Counted from the stretch's first letter, positions 43,322 through 52,967 are shown. The stretch: 64,000 nucleotides of DNA from Candidatus Edwardsbacteria bacterium (GCA_031082425.1 JAVHLB010000003.1:258490-322489); one strand, 5' to 3'. A program made the numbers and translations. Notes: generated by a model from the letters alone, not told the origin.

Positions 43322-43846
43322 ATGGAATGGACCGATCCGGTGGCTTCGGCCGTCGAAGCTTCCGCCAGGCTGATGATCTTCGGCATCGGCAACGAGATGA
43401 TGGGCGACGATGCCGCCGGTTCGCTGGTGGCCCGGGAATTGCGGATGATGCTGCAGGACTGCAAACACGAAAGTTTTGCCGAAGTGCTGGTGGCCGGGAC
43501 CAATCCCGAGAATTTCACCGGCCTGGTCCGGAATAAAAAACCCGATCTGGTGATATTCATCGATGCCGCCGATATGGGGCGGCCGGTGGGCGAGGTAGCC
43601 TTTCTCAACCACAAAGACATGCACTCCATGATGCACTCCACCCATACCATGCCGCTGTCTTTTTTGGGCGACTATCTGGAGAAGATAACCGGGGCCAAGA
43701 TCATCGCCCTGGGCATCCAGGCCGGGCAGATCCAACTGGAAGTGCCCATGAGCCGGCCGGTGGCGGAGAGCGTCAAAACCATCTCCCGCTTTCTGCATCG
43801 GGCCATCCTGGATAAGCTGAAGGCCCCGCCGGAAGACCGCCCCTGA
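43322..43846 (+). CDS. HycI-type hydrogenase maturation endopeptidase
   Basis: The 174-residue protein begins IFGIGNEMMGDDAAGSLVAREL, the fold of nickel-dependent endopeptidases (HyaD/HybD/HycI). It has the metal-binding acidic residues in GDD, DLVIFIDAADMGRP and a His in MHSTHTMPLSFLGDYL. It removes the C-terminal tail of the large subunit once Ni has been inserted. Its position 230 bases after the operon and the cleavable tail of the 40543 product make that the expected substrate. Confidence 0.92.
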   Translation: MEWTDPVASAVEASARLMIFGIGNEMMGDDAAGSLVARELRMMLQDCKHESFAEVLVAGTNPENFTGLVRNKKPDLVIFIDAADMGRPVGEVAFLNHKDMHSMMHSTHTMPLSFLGDYLEKITGAKIIALGIQAGQIQLEVPMSRPVAESVKTISRFLHRAILDKLKAPPEDRP

Positions 43847-43849
43847 AGG

Positions 43850-43878
43850 TTGATTTGTGAAATAAATAAGGGTATAAT
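43850..43878 (+). promoter_or_regulatory. Promoter for the Trm112-like gene
   Basis: TTGATT (43850-43855), a 17-base spacer and TATAAT (43873-43878). Confidence 0.6.
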
Positions 43879-43918
43879 CAATAACGGCTTCCCAATTCTA
43901 TTAAAGGATGGAGTGATC

Positions 43919-44098
43919 ATGTTGGATCAGAAATTGCTGGATATTCTGGCCTGTCCCAAATGCAAGGGCCAGCTGGAGTACCGCCCCCAAGAACAGAAAC
44001 TGCTGTGCTGGTCATGCAAACTGGGCTACAAGATCATGGATGATATCCCGGTGATGCTGATAGACGAGGCCGAGCCGATCAGCGGGAGCAAGAAATAG
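43919..44098 (+). CDS. Trm112-like zinc-ribbon protein (YcaR/UPF0434 family)
   Basis: The 59-residue protein MLDQKLLDILACPKCKGQLEY then LLCWSCKLGYKIMDDIPVML has two CxxC pairs forming a zinc ribbon. Bacterial Trm112-like proteins are small partners of methyltransferases or envelope enzymes; the partner here is unknown. ATG 43919 was chosen from the AAAGGATGGAG run upstream and the family N-terminus. Confidence 0.88.
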   Translation: MLDQKLLDILACPKCKGQLEYRPQEQKLLCWSCKLGYKIMDDIPVMLIDEAEPISGSKK

Positions 44099-44109
44099 GG
44101 TTGAGCAAA

Positions 44110-44253
44110 GTTCGAGATGTCAGGCTTTGCTGTTGGGCAATGCTTGAATAGTCCGGTGAGGCGTTAGAGTGATGTTCGAAACGTTTGAACGTCGGCTTGT
44201 TTTAAATATTGAAACTCCGACATCGTTCTACAGAATATCATGACATCTCAAAC
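44110..44253 (+). repeat. MITE-like palindromic element between Trm112-like gene and murA
   Basis: Terminal inverted repeats GTTCGAGATGTCA (44110-44122) and TGACATCTCAAAC (44241-44253) match at 12 of 13 positions. Inner segments GTCGG/CCGAC also pair. It is 144 bases long with no transposase. No flanking target duplication is obvious. Confidence 0.5.
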
Positions 44254-44287
44254 TGGATAACAATGAATTGTTTTTAGCGGGAGCAAA

Positions 44288-45562
44288 GTGGATAAATTCG
44301 TCATCGATGGGGGCCGGCCGCTGTCCGGCATGGTCCGGGCCTCGGGAGCCAAGAACGCGGTGCTGCCGGCCATGGCGGCCTGCCTGCTGGCACCGGGAAG
44401 GTCCGTCCTGACCAACGTTCCCAATGTGATGGACGTGCGCACCATGAGGCGCCTGCTTATCCGGTTGGGAGCCAAAGTGGATTTCGAAGACAACCGGATG
44501 GTCATCGATGTTCCTGACAAGCTTAAGTGCGAAGCCGAATACGAGATCGTCAAGCAGATGAGGGCCTCCTATTATGTGCTGGGGCCCCTGCTGGCCAGGT
44601 TCGGAAAAGCCAAAGTGTCCCTGCCGGGGGGGTGCTCCATCGGGGCTCGTCCCATAGACCTTCACTTGAAAGGCATGGAGGCCCTGGGGGCCAAAATTCA
44701 GATACTTCACGGCTATGTCGAAGCTCATGGCAGGCCGCTTAAAGGGGCCCGGCTGCTTTTGGCCGGCTCCCACGGGGTTTCGGTGGGGGCCACCATCAAT
44801 GTGATGATGGCGGCGGCTTTGGCCAAAGGGACAACCGTCATCGAATCGGCGGCCCTGGAGCCCGAGGTGGTATCCACCGCCCAGATGCTGGTATCCATGG
44901 GAGCGGACATCACCGGCGCCGGCACTCCGGTTATGACCATCGCCGGGGTGGAGGGCTTGAGGCCGGCCGAGACCAGGATGATCCCCGACCGCATCGAGAC
45001 CGGATCTTTGATGATAGCGGCGGCCGTTAGCGGTGGCTGCCTGACCATTGAGGACTGCCGGCCGGACCATCTGGCTGCGGTCATCGAGGCCCTGAGGGCC
45101 ATGGGGGTCAAAGTGGCGGCCGGCGACGAGATGGTGACCGTGGAGGCCCGGCGGCGGGTAAGACCGATAGATCTGACCATCGCCCCCTATCCCGGTTTTC
45201 CCACCGACATGCAGCCCCAGATGATGACCCTGATGACCATTGCCTCGGGCCTTTCGGTGATAACCGAGACCATCTTCGAGAACCGGTTCATGCATGTTCC
45301 CGAGCTTCAGCGTTTGGGGGCCGATATCAAGGTTGAGGGCAAAAGCGCCGTGATAAAGGGCGTGTCCGAGTTGACCGGGGCCCCGGTGATGGGCTCCGAC
45401 CTGAGGGCTTCGGCGGCCCTGGTCATCGCCGGGCTCAAGGCCGATGGGAAGACCGAGGTCAACCGCATATACCATCTGGATAGGGGTTATGAGAGATGGG
45501 AGCGGAAACTGAAGAAACTGGGGGCCAAGATCCGCCGGGTGCATCAGAAAATGGCGGTTTAA
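44288..45562 (+). CDS. murA: UDP-N-acetylglucosamine 1-carboxyvinyltransferase
   Basis: MurA adds enolpyruvate from PEP to UDP-GlcNAc, the first committed step of peptidoglycan synthesis. The 424 residues are of normal length. The motif [13 protein letters not shown] is near the N-terminus and the reactive cysteine is C116 in [13 protein letters not shown], so the enzyme should be fosfomycin-sensitive in principle. [17 protein letters not shown] is near the C-terminus. It is a GTG start with GGGAGC upstream. Confidence 0.96.
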   Translation: MDKFVIDGGRPLSGMVRASGAKNAVLPAMAACLLAPGRSVLTNVPNVMDVRTMRRLLIRLGAKVDFEDNRMVIDVPDKLKCEAEYEIVKQMRASYYVLGPLLARFGKAKVSLPGGCSIGARPIDLHLKGMEALGAKIQILHGYVEAHGRPLKGARLLLAGSHGVSVGATINVMMAAALAKGTTVIESAALEPEVVSTAQMLVSMGADITGAGTPVMTIAGVEGLRPAETRMIPDRIETGSLMIAAAVSGGCLTIEDCRPDHLAAVIEALRAMGVKVAAGDEMVTVEARRRVRPIDLTIAPYPGFPTDMQPQMMTLMTIASGLSVITETIFENRFMHVPELQRLGADIKVEGKSAVIKGVSELTGAPVMGSDLRASAALVIAGLKADGKTEVNRIYHLDRGYERWERKLKKLGAKIRRVHQKMAV

Positions 45563-45597
45563 AATTTAATTATAACAGTCGTGGATTATGGGAGAAT

Positions 45598-46551
45598 ATG
45601 AATAAGATTGATAAGGCGGTCAAGGTGGCCTTGGAACAGTGCCTGGCGGTAAAGAAATCCGAAACGGTCCTGGTGGTCACGGATGAAGGCAATCTTGAAT
45701 CCGGACAGGTGTTTTATCGGGCCGCCCGGCCGCTGTGCCGCGATGCGGTGCTGATGATAATGCCGGAGAGGGGGAACAACGGACAGGAACCTCCGGAGCA
45801 GGTGGCCGCGGCCATGCTGAAAAGCGACGCCGTCTTTCTGGCCACCACCAAATCGCTGTCCCATACCAGGGCCAGGAAAAATGCGTCAAAGGCCGGGGCC
45901 AGGATCGCCAGCATGCCGGGGATAACTTTGGATATGATGACCCGGACGCTGGATGTGGACTACCGGAGGATGGAGTCTGAGGGGCGCCGGCTTTGCAGTA
46001 TCCTAAACGGCGCCAGGGAGGTCAATATCAAAACGACCCTGGGTACCGACCTGACCTTCTCGGTCAAGGGCCGCCGGGCGGAGCCCGATACCGGCATCAT
46101 CCCCGGCCCTGGCGGATTCACCAACTTGCCGGCCGGCGAGGTCTACCTGGCCCCGGTGGAGGGCACCGCCCAGGGACGGTTGGTGGTGGACGGCTCCATC
46201 GGCGATACCGGTATTTTAAAAAAACCGATTGAGATAGCCATCTCCCGGGGTTTTGCAGTCGGCATGAAAGGCGGGCGTGAGGCTAAAAAATTATGGGAGA
46301 TGCTTTCCAAACATGGGAAGAATGCTTTCAATGTGGCCGAGTTCGGCATCGGGATAAACCCCCGGGCCAAGATCACCGGCAACATCCTGGAGGATGAGAA
46401 GGCCCTGACCACCATCCATATCGCCTTGGGCGACAACAGCGGATTTGGCGGTAAGGTAAGCGTGCCCAGCCACCAGGACGGCATCGTTCGCGATCCCAGC
46501 GTCTGGGTGGACGGGAAACTGCTGATGGAAAAAGGCAAATTGAAGATATAA
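45598..46551 (+). CDS. M29-type aminopeptidase
   Basis: The 317-residue protein resembles aminopeptidase T/AmpS (thermophilic M29 metallopeptidases). Likely metal ligands are Glu in NLPAGEVYLAP, Glu in VAEFGIGINPRAKI, His in LTTIHIALGDN, and His and Asp in VPSHQDGIV. The family removes N-terminal residues from peptides. ATG 45598 (AGAATATG, with GGGAG upstream) avoids overlap with murA; the frame continues into murA to 45496. It is followed by tamA after 6 bases. Confidence 0.85.
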   Translation: MNKIDKAVKVALEQCLAVKKSETVLVVTDEGNLESGQVFYRAARPLCRDAVLMIMPERGNNGQEPPEQVAAAMLKSDAVFLATTKSLSHTRARKNASKAGARIASMPGITLDMMTRTLDVDYRRMESEGRRLCSILNGAREVNIKTTLGTDLTFSVKGRRAEPDTGIIPGPGGFTNLPAGEVYLAPVEGTAQGRLVVDGSIGDTGILKKPIEIAISRGFAVGMKGGREAKKLWEMLSKHGKNAFNVAEFGIGINPRAKITGNILEDEKALTTIHIALGDNSGFGGKVSVPSHQDGIVRDPSVWVDGKLLMEKGKLKI

Positions 46552-46557
46552 TCATCC

Positions 46558-48357
46558 GTGAAAAGAAATTTAGTACATATTTTGCTGTTATCACTGGCAT
46601 TGCTGTTTGGGGCCTGCGGAAAGAAGGCGGTCGATAAGATGGCCGAGCCGGTCGACGAGGGAGGCCCCCGTCTGAAGCTGGGGGAAGTCACCTTTACCGG
46701 CAATACCGCCTTTTCCGAAAAGGAACTGCGGTCCAAGATGACCAGCAAATCCGGCAAGCGGTTCGATGACTATAACTTCCAGCAGGACATGCGCAAGATC
46801 ATCTTCCTGTACCGTAAGAAGGGCTATCTGGATGCCAAGTTTCTGGGCAGGGAGAGCCGGGTGAACCTCGAGAAACAGGAGATAGATTACCAGCTGACCA
46901 TCGAGGAGGGCAACATCAGGAAGATCGGGCTGCTCCGTTTCAGCGGCAACCAGGTGCTATCCGATTCCCTGCTGATATCGCTGCTGAAGGTCAAGGCCGG
47001 CGACCCGCTGAACCTGCCGGCCATAAACCAGACCTCCTCGGGCATAGTGGCCCTCTACGCCGAGCGGGGGCATATCTATACCATGGTCAAGGATACGGTG
47101 CTGGAGACCGAAGATCCCTATACTTCGGACATCCTGTTCAACATCACCGAGGGGCCCCAGGTCCGGCTGGGGGAGATCCGGATAGAGGGGAATAAAAAGG
47201 TCAGGGACCGGGTGATAGAACGGGAATTCACCCTTAAACCCGGAGAGATATTCATGCCCTCCAAGGTCTATTATAATCAGCAGCGGGTCTATGCCCTGGG
47301 GCTGTTCACAGAGGCCAAGTTCGAAATGGAGGGGATGGAAGAAAAACGCGACACGGTGGATCTGCGGATGGTGGTCAAGGAGGACAAGACCAACTGGGTG
47401 GGGTTCAATTTCGGCTTCGAGACCCCTGACAGGGTCCAGGGCGGTCTGGAGTGGGGCAGCGACAATATCTTCGGGAACTTGCAGAAGTTAACCCTAAAGA
47501 GCGAAGCATCCTATGGTCTGCGGAAGAATGACCTGAGCGGGATGCATGCCTACACCAATAACTATTACCTGGATTATCTGGAACCGTACTTCTTAAGCAC
47601 TTCCTATAAAGCCAGCGGTTCGGTCTACTACAAACGGGAAAGGCAGGAAAGTTCCTTCTGGCAGCAGCTCAGCCGCATCGGAGGCGAGGCCAAGGTCGGC
47701 AAGAGCCTGGCCAAATTCCTCCAGGCCTACATCGGGTACAAATACGAGTTCCTGGAGGAGACCCAGAACACCACCAGCGACGTATTCCTGACCGCCAGCT
47801 TCGACAGCCGGGATGACATGTTCAACCCCCATAAAGGGGTGAGCTCCTCTTTCCGGGTGGATAACGCCGGTTCGGTGCTGGGCGGCTCCAACGACTACCG
47901 CAAGAGCTCCGGGGACTTATCCATGTTCCACCACATCGGCCGGGGATTGGTGGTGGCCTGGAGGGTAAGGGCTGCCGGGGTATATACCTACGGCCGCAAC
48001 GGACCGGTGCCCATCCAGGAGAGGCTGAAGCTGGGCGGAGCCATGAATCTGAGGGGCTACAAGACCGACGAGATCACCACCGATACCACCAGCATCACCA
48101 ATATGCTGGTCAACGGAAATTTTGAACTGCGGATCCCGGTATACTGGATGTTCGGGGCGGCCATCTTTGTGGACGCCGGGAATGTCTGGTCCGGTTTCGG
48201 GGACGTGAAGTGGAGCCAATACCAGGGAGGGACCGGCCTGGGCCTGAGGTTCATCACTCCGGTGGGACCGATCAGGGTGGACTATGCGGTCAAGACCGAG
48301 GAGACCGTGGATTTTAAGGAAGGTCTGTTCTATATCAACTTGGGTCACGCCTTCTGA
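46558..48357 (+). CDS. TamA/BamA-like Omp85 outer membrane protein
   Basis: The 599-residue product starts with a signal sequence ending LFGAC, a near-lipobox, so it may be a lipoprotein, unusual for Omp85 proteins. POTRA-type domains follow (LGEVTFTGNTAFSEKELRSK; IGLLRFSGNQVLSDSLLISL; LGEIRIEGNKKVRDRVIERE). A C-terminal 16-strand barrel has GLGLRFITPVGPIRVDYAV and ends INLGHAF. With three POTRAs and TamB directly downstream, the TamA role in outer-membrane protein or lipid insertion is most likely. It is a GTG start. The stop overlaps the tamB start by one base. Confidence 0.9.
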   Translation: MKRNLVHILLLSLALLFGACGKKAVDKMAEPVDEGGPRLKLGEVTFTGNTAFSEKELRSKMTSKSGKRFDDYNFQQDMRKIIFLYRKKGYLDAKFLGRESRVNLEKQEIDYQLTIEEGNIRKIGLLRFSGNQVLSDSLLISLLKVKAGDPLNLPAINQTSSGIVALYAERGHIYTMVKDTVLETEDPYTSDILFNITEGPQVRLGEIRIEGNKKVRDRVIEREFTLKPGEIFMPSKVYYNQQRVYALGLFTEAKFEMEGMEEKRDTVDLRMVVKEDKTNWVGFNFGFETPDRVQGGLEWGSDNIFGNLQKLTLKSEASYGLRKNDLSGMHAYTNNYYLDYLEPYFLSTSYKASGSVYYKRERQESSFWQQLSRIGGEAKVGKSLAKFLQAYIGYKYEFLEETQNTTSDVFLTASFDSRDDMFNPHKGVSSSFRVDNAGSVLGGSNDYRKSSGDLSMFHHIGRGLVVAWRVRAAGVYTYGRNGPVPIQERLKLGGAMNLRGYKTDEITTDTTSITNMLVNGNFELRIPVYWMFGAAIFVDAGNVWSGFGDVKWSQYQGGTGLGLRFITPVGPIRVDYAVKTEETVDFKEGLFYINLGHAF

Positions 48358-51300
48358 TGAAAAGTAAACATAGTAACATAACCATTACTGTTTTGGGCGG
48401 GATCATCCTTCTGGGTCTGCTGATCATGGTTATTTATCTGCCCAGCCCCAGATTCCAGAATGAGGTCAAGCTGGAAGCCAATAGGTCCCTGTCGGAGGTC
48501 TTGGGCCGCGAATTTTCCATCGGGGGGGTAGAATTTCATTTTCCTTTCACTGTCTTGATAAACGATGTGGCCATCGCCTCCCGGGATTCCCTGGCGCGCG
48601 GCCAGCTGCTCTGCGCCCCCCGGATAAAGCTTCAGGCCCATCCCTGGTATTCCGCCACCAGGAGGAGGCTGGTCATCGGGAAGGTGGAGGTGACCGGTGC
48701 CGTTGTCTGCCTGGTCCGGGACAGCAGCGGAACCTGGAACTTCGACGGCCTGTTCAAGTCCGACAGCACCAAACCCAAGGGCAAAATGAACCTTCCCCCG
48801 CTGTCGGTGGATGACGTCTCCTTCAAGGATCTTTTGATCTCCATCGAGACCCCGGGAAACAAGCAACAGGTGCAGGACATCGACATCCAATTGGGGCTGA
48901 AGATGGGCGGGGATAAACTGTCGGCCACCCTTAAAAAAATCAGAGCCTATGATAAAACCCGTAATATAAATTTGGTCAAAGGGTCGGGTGATTTTGCTTT
49001 ATCCGGCGACACCATCAAGCTGAAGAACTTCGAGATGAATACGGGAAACAGCCGGGTAAATTTGTCGGTCAAGTTCAATTCGAAAACCCAAGAAATTGAT
49101 CTGTCGCAAATGGACCTCAATATCGGGATGGCTGAGATCCCCCGGATCATAGGATCAGAAGGACAGGAATGGACGGGAAACATTGCCGTAACGGCCGCAC
49201 TGAAGGGAAGCATATCCTCGCCACAGGGCAATCTAACGATCCGTTCCCGAGAGCTGAAGATAAATGGTTTGGAGCTGTCCGGCTTAGATGTTAAGATTCA
49301 GGTGAAGGACAGCCTGGTAAACCTGGTTCGGCTATATTTGAATGCCGGGGAGGGCAATATCGAGGGCCAGGGCCAGGTGGATTTGAAGAACAGGGTCTAT
49401 GATTTTATCCTGCAATTCGATCAAAGCGACTTCGGCGCCGCCTTGGCAAAGGGTGACGTCCAGCTGAAAACGGAGATCAACGGAGATCTCCGGATCAAGG
49501 GCCGGGGATTCGATCCCCCAAAGGCCCGGGCCACAGTCGATCTGATATTAAATAAAAGCCTGGTCAACTCCATCCCGGTGGATCAGCTGGTCTGCAATCT
49601 GGCATACGCCGATCGGGCCGTCTCCATAGAAAAATTCGATCTGGCCAGCGGACAGGCCAAACTGAAGGTCAAGGGGGACATCTTCGAAGATGCCCTCAGC
49701 GTGGATGTGGAGACCGATGAAATAGAGCTGGACCAATTCGGGGTTTTGCTGGGGATGAAAGATCTGCAGGGCAAACTGCGTTTCACCGGGCTGATCTCCG
49801 GCCTGACCAAGGACCCTGATGTGATAGGCACTTTCCGTTTGAAGGAGGCGGTAATATCCAATGTTTCCTGCCTTTACTTTGACGGAAGCATGTCCCTGAA
49901 ACAGGTGGTGTCCAAACCGCAGGGGGACGGCAAGTTTGTGGCCACCGGCCTGGCTATCGGCAACCAGAGCATCGACCGGGTGGAGCTGCTAACCGAACTC
50001 CGGGGCCTGGACTGGGGAGGCCTTTCGATTCACGTGGTCAAGGATTCGATGACCGAGGCCCTGGCCACCGGAATGGTGGAGCTGAAAGGAAAACAGATAA
50101 ACCTGGCCATCAGCAAGCTGTTCTACAATTTCGGTGACCAGACAGTGGTCAACAGCCAGCCGATACACCTGTCCATTGAAGGGTCCAACATAAAACTGGA
50201 ACCCACCAAACTTATTGCCGGGCGGGGGTCCTTGGCGCTGGAGGGATTTTACCACAGCGATAAAAGCGTCTACGTTAAAATTAACGGTGATGCCATCGAC
50301 AGTCGCAAGATAGTGGAAATTCTCAACCTCAAAAAAACAGTCCACGGTCTGTTGGATTTTGACATAAAATTGTCGGGCAACCTGAACGCCCCGGAGATGG
50401 CTGCCAGCCTGGCTCTGAACAACGTCCGTTTTGAGCAGTTCACCGCGGACCGGGTGGTAATTGAATGCAATTACGCCGACCGGGTTGTCAATCTGGAAAA
50501 ACTGGCCATCACCCGCTATGGCCAGCTGTCGGAGATCGCCCTCAGCGTTCCCATAAACCTGGGGATGGGCCCCGGGGCCGGCAAGCTGCTGGACCAGCCG
50601 ATGTCCGGAGAGATAATACTCCGGGATATCGGAACCTGGGCCTTCTTCCCCATGGCCGAGCTGTTAAGCGTCTACGAGGGGAAGGTGGACCTGAGCCTCA
50701 AGCTCTCCGGCACCCCATTCAAGCCCCTGATGAACGGGGAGATGACCATCGCCAACGCCAAGATGGTGCTTCGACCCTTTGGCATGTATCTGCACAAGGT
50801 TCAGGCCTTCGCCCATTTCAATGCCGACAGCCTGGTGATAGACAACATCACCGCCAGCACCGAAAACCAGGGCAAGGTGGAGATAAAACGCGGCGAGATC
50901 ATCCTGAGCAAATTCATCCCCACCACCATGTACTTCCTGATAGTGGTGGACAAGGCCCCGGTCAGGAACATCCCCTTCATCGAGGGGAATGTCAACGCCC
51001 GGATCGAGATCGGCGGGACGGTCAATTACCCCAAGATCAAAGGAGAGGTGTTTGCCAATTCGGCCCTGATCACCCTGCCCTTCGCACCGGCCGAGGAGCC
51101 CCCGCCGCCGGAGGGCGGGTCCAAACCGATGGACCTGGACCTGTCCATTACCGGCTCCCAGGGGATCTGGCTCAGGAACGCCGACGCCGACATCGAGCTG
51201 AAGATAGAGAATCTTAACGTCCGCATGCAGCAGAACGTGCTGTTCCTTTCGGGCCGCCTGGAGACCATCCGCGGAGAGTACCGTTTCCTGGACCGGAGAT

Positions 51301-51863
51301 TCGACATCACCGAAGGCCAGCTGACCTTCACCAATGCGGCGGTCATCAACCCGGAGCTTAATTTATCGGCCCAGACCGAACTGAGCGATGAAGCCCGAAC
51401 CAAGGTTTTTCTGAAGGTGGGGGGCTCGGCCTTGCAACCCAAGCTGTCCTTCAGTTCCGATCCCTCGATGTCCGAGCAGGATATCCTGACCATGATGTCA
51501 GCGGGGATGAAGCTTGAGGGAGAAGGCAACGGTGACCTTGCCGAACAGTTTATAAACCGGGGAGCTGATTACCTGAGCAATATGCTGGGCGGCCTGATCC
51601 AGAAAAAGACCGGGCTGGTGGATGTGGTTAAAATGAAGACCTATACCGGCCAGGAAAAGGGCGCCCAGGTGACGCTGGGCAAGTACGTCACCCGGAATGT
51701 TTTCGTCAGTTACACTAGGGGTTTTGCCGCCGACCTGAGCGATGAGTTCCGGGCCGAATACCTGTTCGGCAAAAGGAGCGCCCTGTTCATCCAACGCTCC
51801 AAGGGTGAGAACAGCGAAGAACAAAAAATAAACTTGGGTATCAGAATGAAATTCAAATATTAA
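48357..51863 (+). CDS. tamB: TamB-like translocation and assembly protein (AsmA/DUF490 family)
   Basis: The 1168-residue periplasmic protein is anchored by an N-terminal helix (ITVLGGIILLGLLIMVIYL). It is made of long beta-strand-repeat sequence ending in the TamB domain: FLSGRLETIRGEYRFLDRRF, ITEGQLTFTNAAVINPELN and a C-terminal LGIRMKFKY. TamB bridges inner and outer membrane and is now thought to carry phospholipids as well as helping barrel assembly. It overlaps tamA by one base. Some AsmA-like proteins share this architecture. Confidence 0.92.
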   Translation: MKSKHSNITITVLGGIILLGLLIMVIYLPSPRFQNEVKLEANRSLSEVLGREFSIGGVEFHFPFTVLINDVAIASRDSLARGQLLCAPRIKLQAHPWYSATRRRLVIGKVEVTGAVVCLVRDSSGTWNFDGLFKSDSTKPKGKMNLPPLSVDDVSFKDLLISIETPGNKQQVQDIDIQLGLKMGGDKLSATLKKIRAYDKTRNINLVKGSGDFALSGDTIKLKNFEMNTGNSRVNLSVKFNSKTQEIDLSQMDLNIGMAEIPRIIGSEGQEWTGNIAVTAALKGSISSPQGNLTIRSRELKINGLELSGLDVKIQVKDSLVNLVRLYLNAGEGNIEGQGQVDLKNRVYDFILQFDQSDFGAALAKGDVQLKTEINGDLRIKGRGFDPPKARATVDLILNKSLVNSIPVDQLVCNLAYADRAVSIEKFDLASGQAKLKVKGDIFEDALSVDVETDEIELDQFGVLLGMKDLQGKLRFTGLISGLTKDPDVIGTFRLKEAVISNVSCLYFDGSMSLKQVVSKPQGDGKFVATGLAIGNQSIDRVELLTELRGLDWGGLSIHVVKDSMTEALATGMVELKGKQINLAISKLFYNFGDQTVVNSQPIHLSIEGSNIKLEPTKLIAGRGSLALEGFYHSDKSVYVKINGDAIDSRKIVEILNLKKTVHGLLDFDIKLSGNLNAPEMAASLALNNVRFEQFTADRVVIECNYADRVVNLEKLAITRYGQLSEIALSVPINLGMGPGAGKLLDQPMSGEIILRDIGTWAFFPMAELLSVYEGKVDLSLKLSGTPFKPLMNGEMTIANAKMVLRPFGMYLHKVQAFAHFNADSLVIDNITASTENQGKVEIKRGEIILSKFIPTTMYFLIVVDKAPVRNIPFIEGNVNARIEIGGTVNYPKIKGEVFANSALITLPFAPAEEPPPPEGGSKPMDLDLSITGSQGIWLRNADADIELKIENLNVRMQQNVLFLSGRLETIRGEYRFLDRRFDITEGQLTFTNAAVINPELNLSAQTELSDEARTKVFLKVGGSALQPKLSFSSDPSMSEQDILTMMSAGMKLEGEGNGDLAEQFINRGADYLSNMLGGLIQKKTGLVDVVKMKTYTGQEKGAQVTLGKYVTRNVFVSYTRGFAADLSDEFRAEYLFGKRSALFIQRSKGENSEEQKINLGIRMKFKY

Positions 51864-51872
51864 GACGGGGAA

Positions 51873-52877
51873 ATGCAGAAGAAAACAATCTTGTTGAGTA
51901 TGTCGCTTTTTGCCGCTTCTTTTCTGTCGGCTTCGCCCATAGATTGGCTGACCTACCAGGGGCCGGCGGTCGGGGCCAGGGCGGCGGCCCTTTCCGGCAG
52001 CATCGTTGCCGACGATAGCGACCCCAACCTAACCTTTTGGAATCCGGCCGGATTGGGCAATATCAACTGGTCAATGGCCTCCTGCAGCTATCTGCATTCC
52101 CAGGGGCTGTTCTTCGACCCCATATTTTCCGGCCCCAAGCGGCTCAACTATATCGTTTTTGCCGGGAAGGGCATAGGAATATCCTGGCGTTCGGTGGCCC
52201 GCTATGCCGGGTCGGAATTTACCATGGAAGGCGCAGACTCGGTAAATAATTATTTGAAATACGGGGTTGATGAATTTGCCTTTGCCGTCTCCAAGAAGGA
52301 TGACCTGCATCAGTCGATGTCTTTGGGATTATCGGCCAAGCTGATCTCGGCCAGGATGACCGAGGTCAAGCAGAAAAAGATGGACACCCTTTGGAGCCGG
52401 GCTGAGATCACCGATGAAAGCGGGACCGGGTACGGCCTGGACCTGGGGTTTCACGGAGGCCGGGGACCGTTGATGGTCGGCATCACTGTCCAGAACCTGG
52501 CCGGTAAGGTCTATTGGAAGGATTTTGGCGACGACCAGCTGAAACCCAAGATCTCCGGGGGTATCTCCTGGTTCAACGGCAAATTGCCCAAGATCACAGC
52601 CAGCGCCGAAAAGTTCTGGGGGAAGGGGGTCCCGGAGCTCAAATATATGGCGGGAGGTGAATACAAACATAATATACCGGGATACGGGGCCGTGGTTTTC
52701 CGGGCCGGGGCCAGCCAATACAGAAAATCCCCGGACGGCGAATACGACTGGTCCCTGGGGCTGGGTTATATTTATAAAAGGATCTTGGTGGATGCCTCCA
52801 GCATGGATCAGAAGGCTTCGGCCGACGGAGCCAGGCAGAAGATCTATATGGCGTCAGTGAGCCTTTTCCTTGAATAG
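51873..52877 (+). CDS. PorV/UPF0164-like outer-membrane beta-barrel protein
   Basis: The 334-residue exported protein has a signal peptide (MQKKTILLSMSLFAASFLSA) and the characteristic beginning GPAVGARAAALSGSIVADDSDPNLTFWNPAGLGNINW, as in FadL-like PorV/PorQ and UPF0164 proteins. It ends with strands YMASVSLFLE, consistent with barrel closure. In Bacteroidota PorV is a shuttle for type IX secretion; no other T9SS gene is in the window, so only the fold is claimed. It is followed by a terminator. Confidence 0.78.
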   Translation: MQKKTILLSMSLFAASFLSASPIDWLTYQGPAVGARAAALSGSIVADDSDPNLTFWNPAGLGNINWSMASCSYLHSQGLFFDPIFSGPKRLNYIVFAGKGIGISWRSVARYAGSEFTMEGADSVNNYLKYGVDEFAFAVSKKDDLHQSMSLGLSAKLISARMTEVKQKKMDTLWSRAEITDESGTGYGLDLGFHGGRGPLMVGITVQNLAGKVYWKDFGDDQLKPKISGGISWFNGKLPKITASAEKFWGKGVPELKYMAGGEYKHNIPGYGAVVFRAGASQYRKSPDGEYDWSLGLGYIYKRILVDASSMDQKASADGARQKIYMASVSLFLE

Positions 52878-52892
52878 GACCAGAGGCCCTTT

Positions 52893-52919
52893 AAAACGCC
52901 CGCTTCGCCCGGGCGTTTT
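52893..52919 (+). terminator. Terminator after the PorV-like gene
   Basis: AAAACGCCCG and CGGGCGTTTT pair around CTTCGCC and are followed by ATTTATTT. Confidence 0.8.
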
Positions 52920-52936
52920 ATTTATTTACGGCCCTC

Positions 52937-52965
52937 TTGACAAATCCGGGCCATAGTGATATAAT
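52937..52965 (+). promoter_or_regulatory. Perfect consensus promoter of the mla-efflux operon
   Basis: TTGACA (52937-52942), a 17-base spacer and TATAAT (52960-52965), both exact sigma-70 consensus. Confidence 0.9.
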
Positions 52966-52967
52966 CC

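Noticed and set aside
51873..52877. Type IX secretion system from the PorV-like gene
   Set aside because: No other por/spr/gld gene occurs here; FadL-like PorV folds are widespread.
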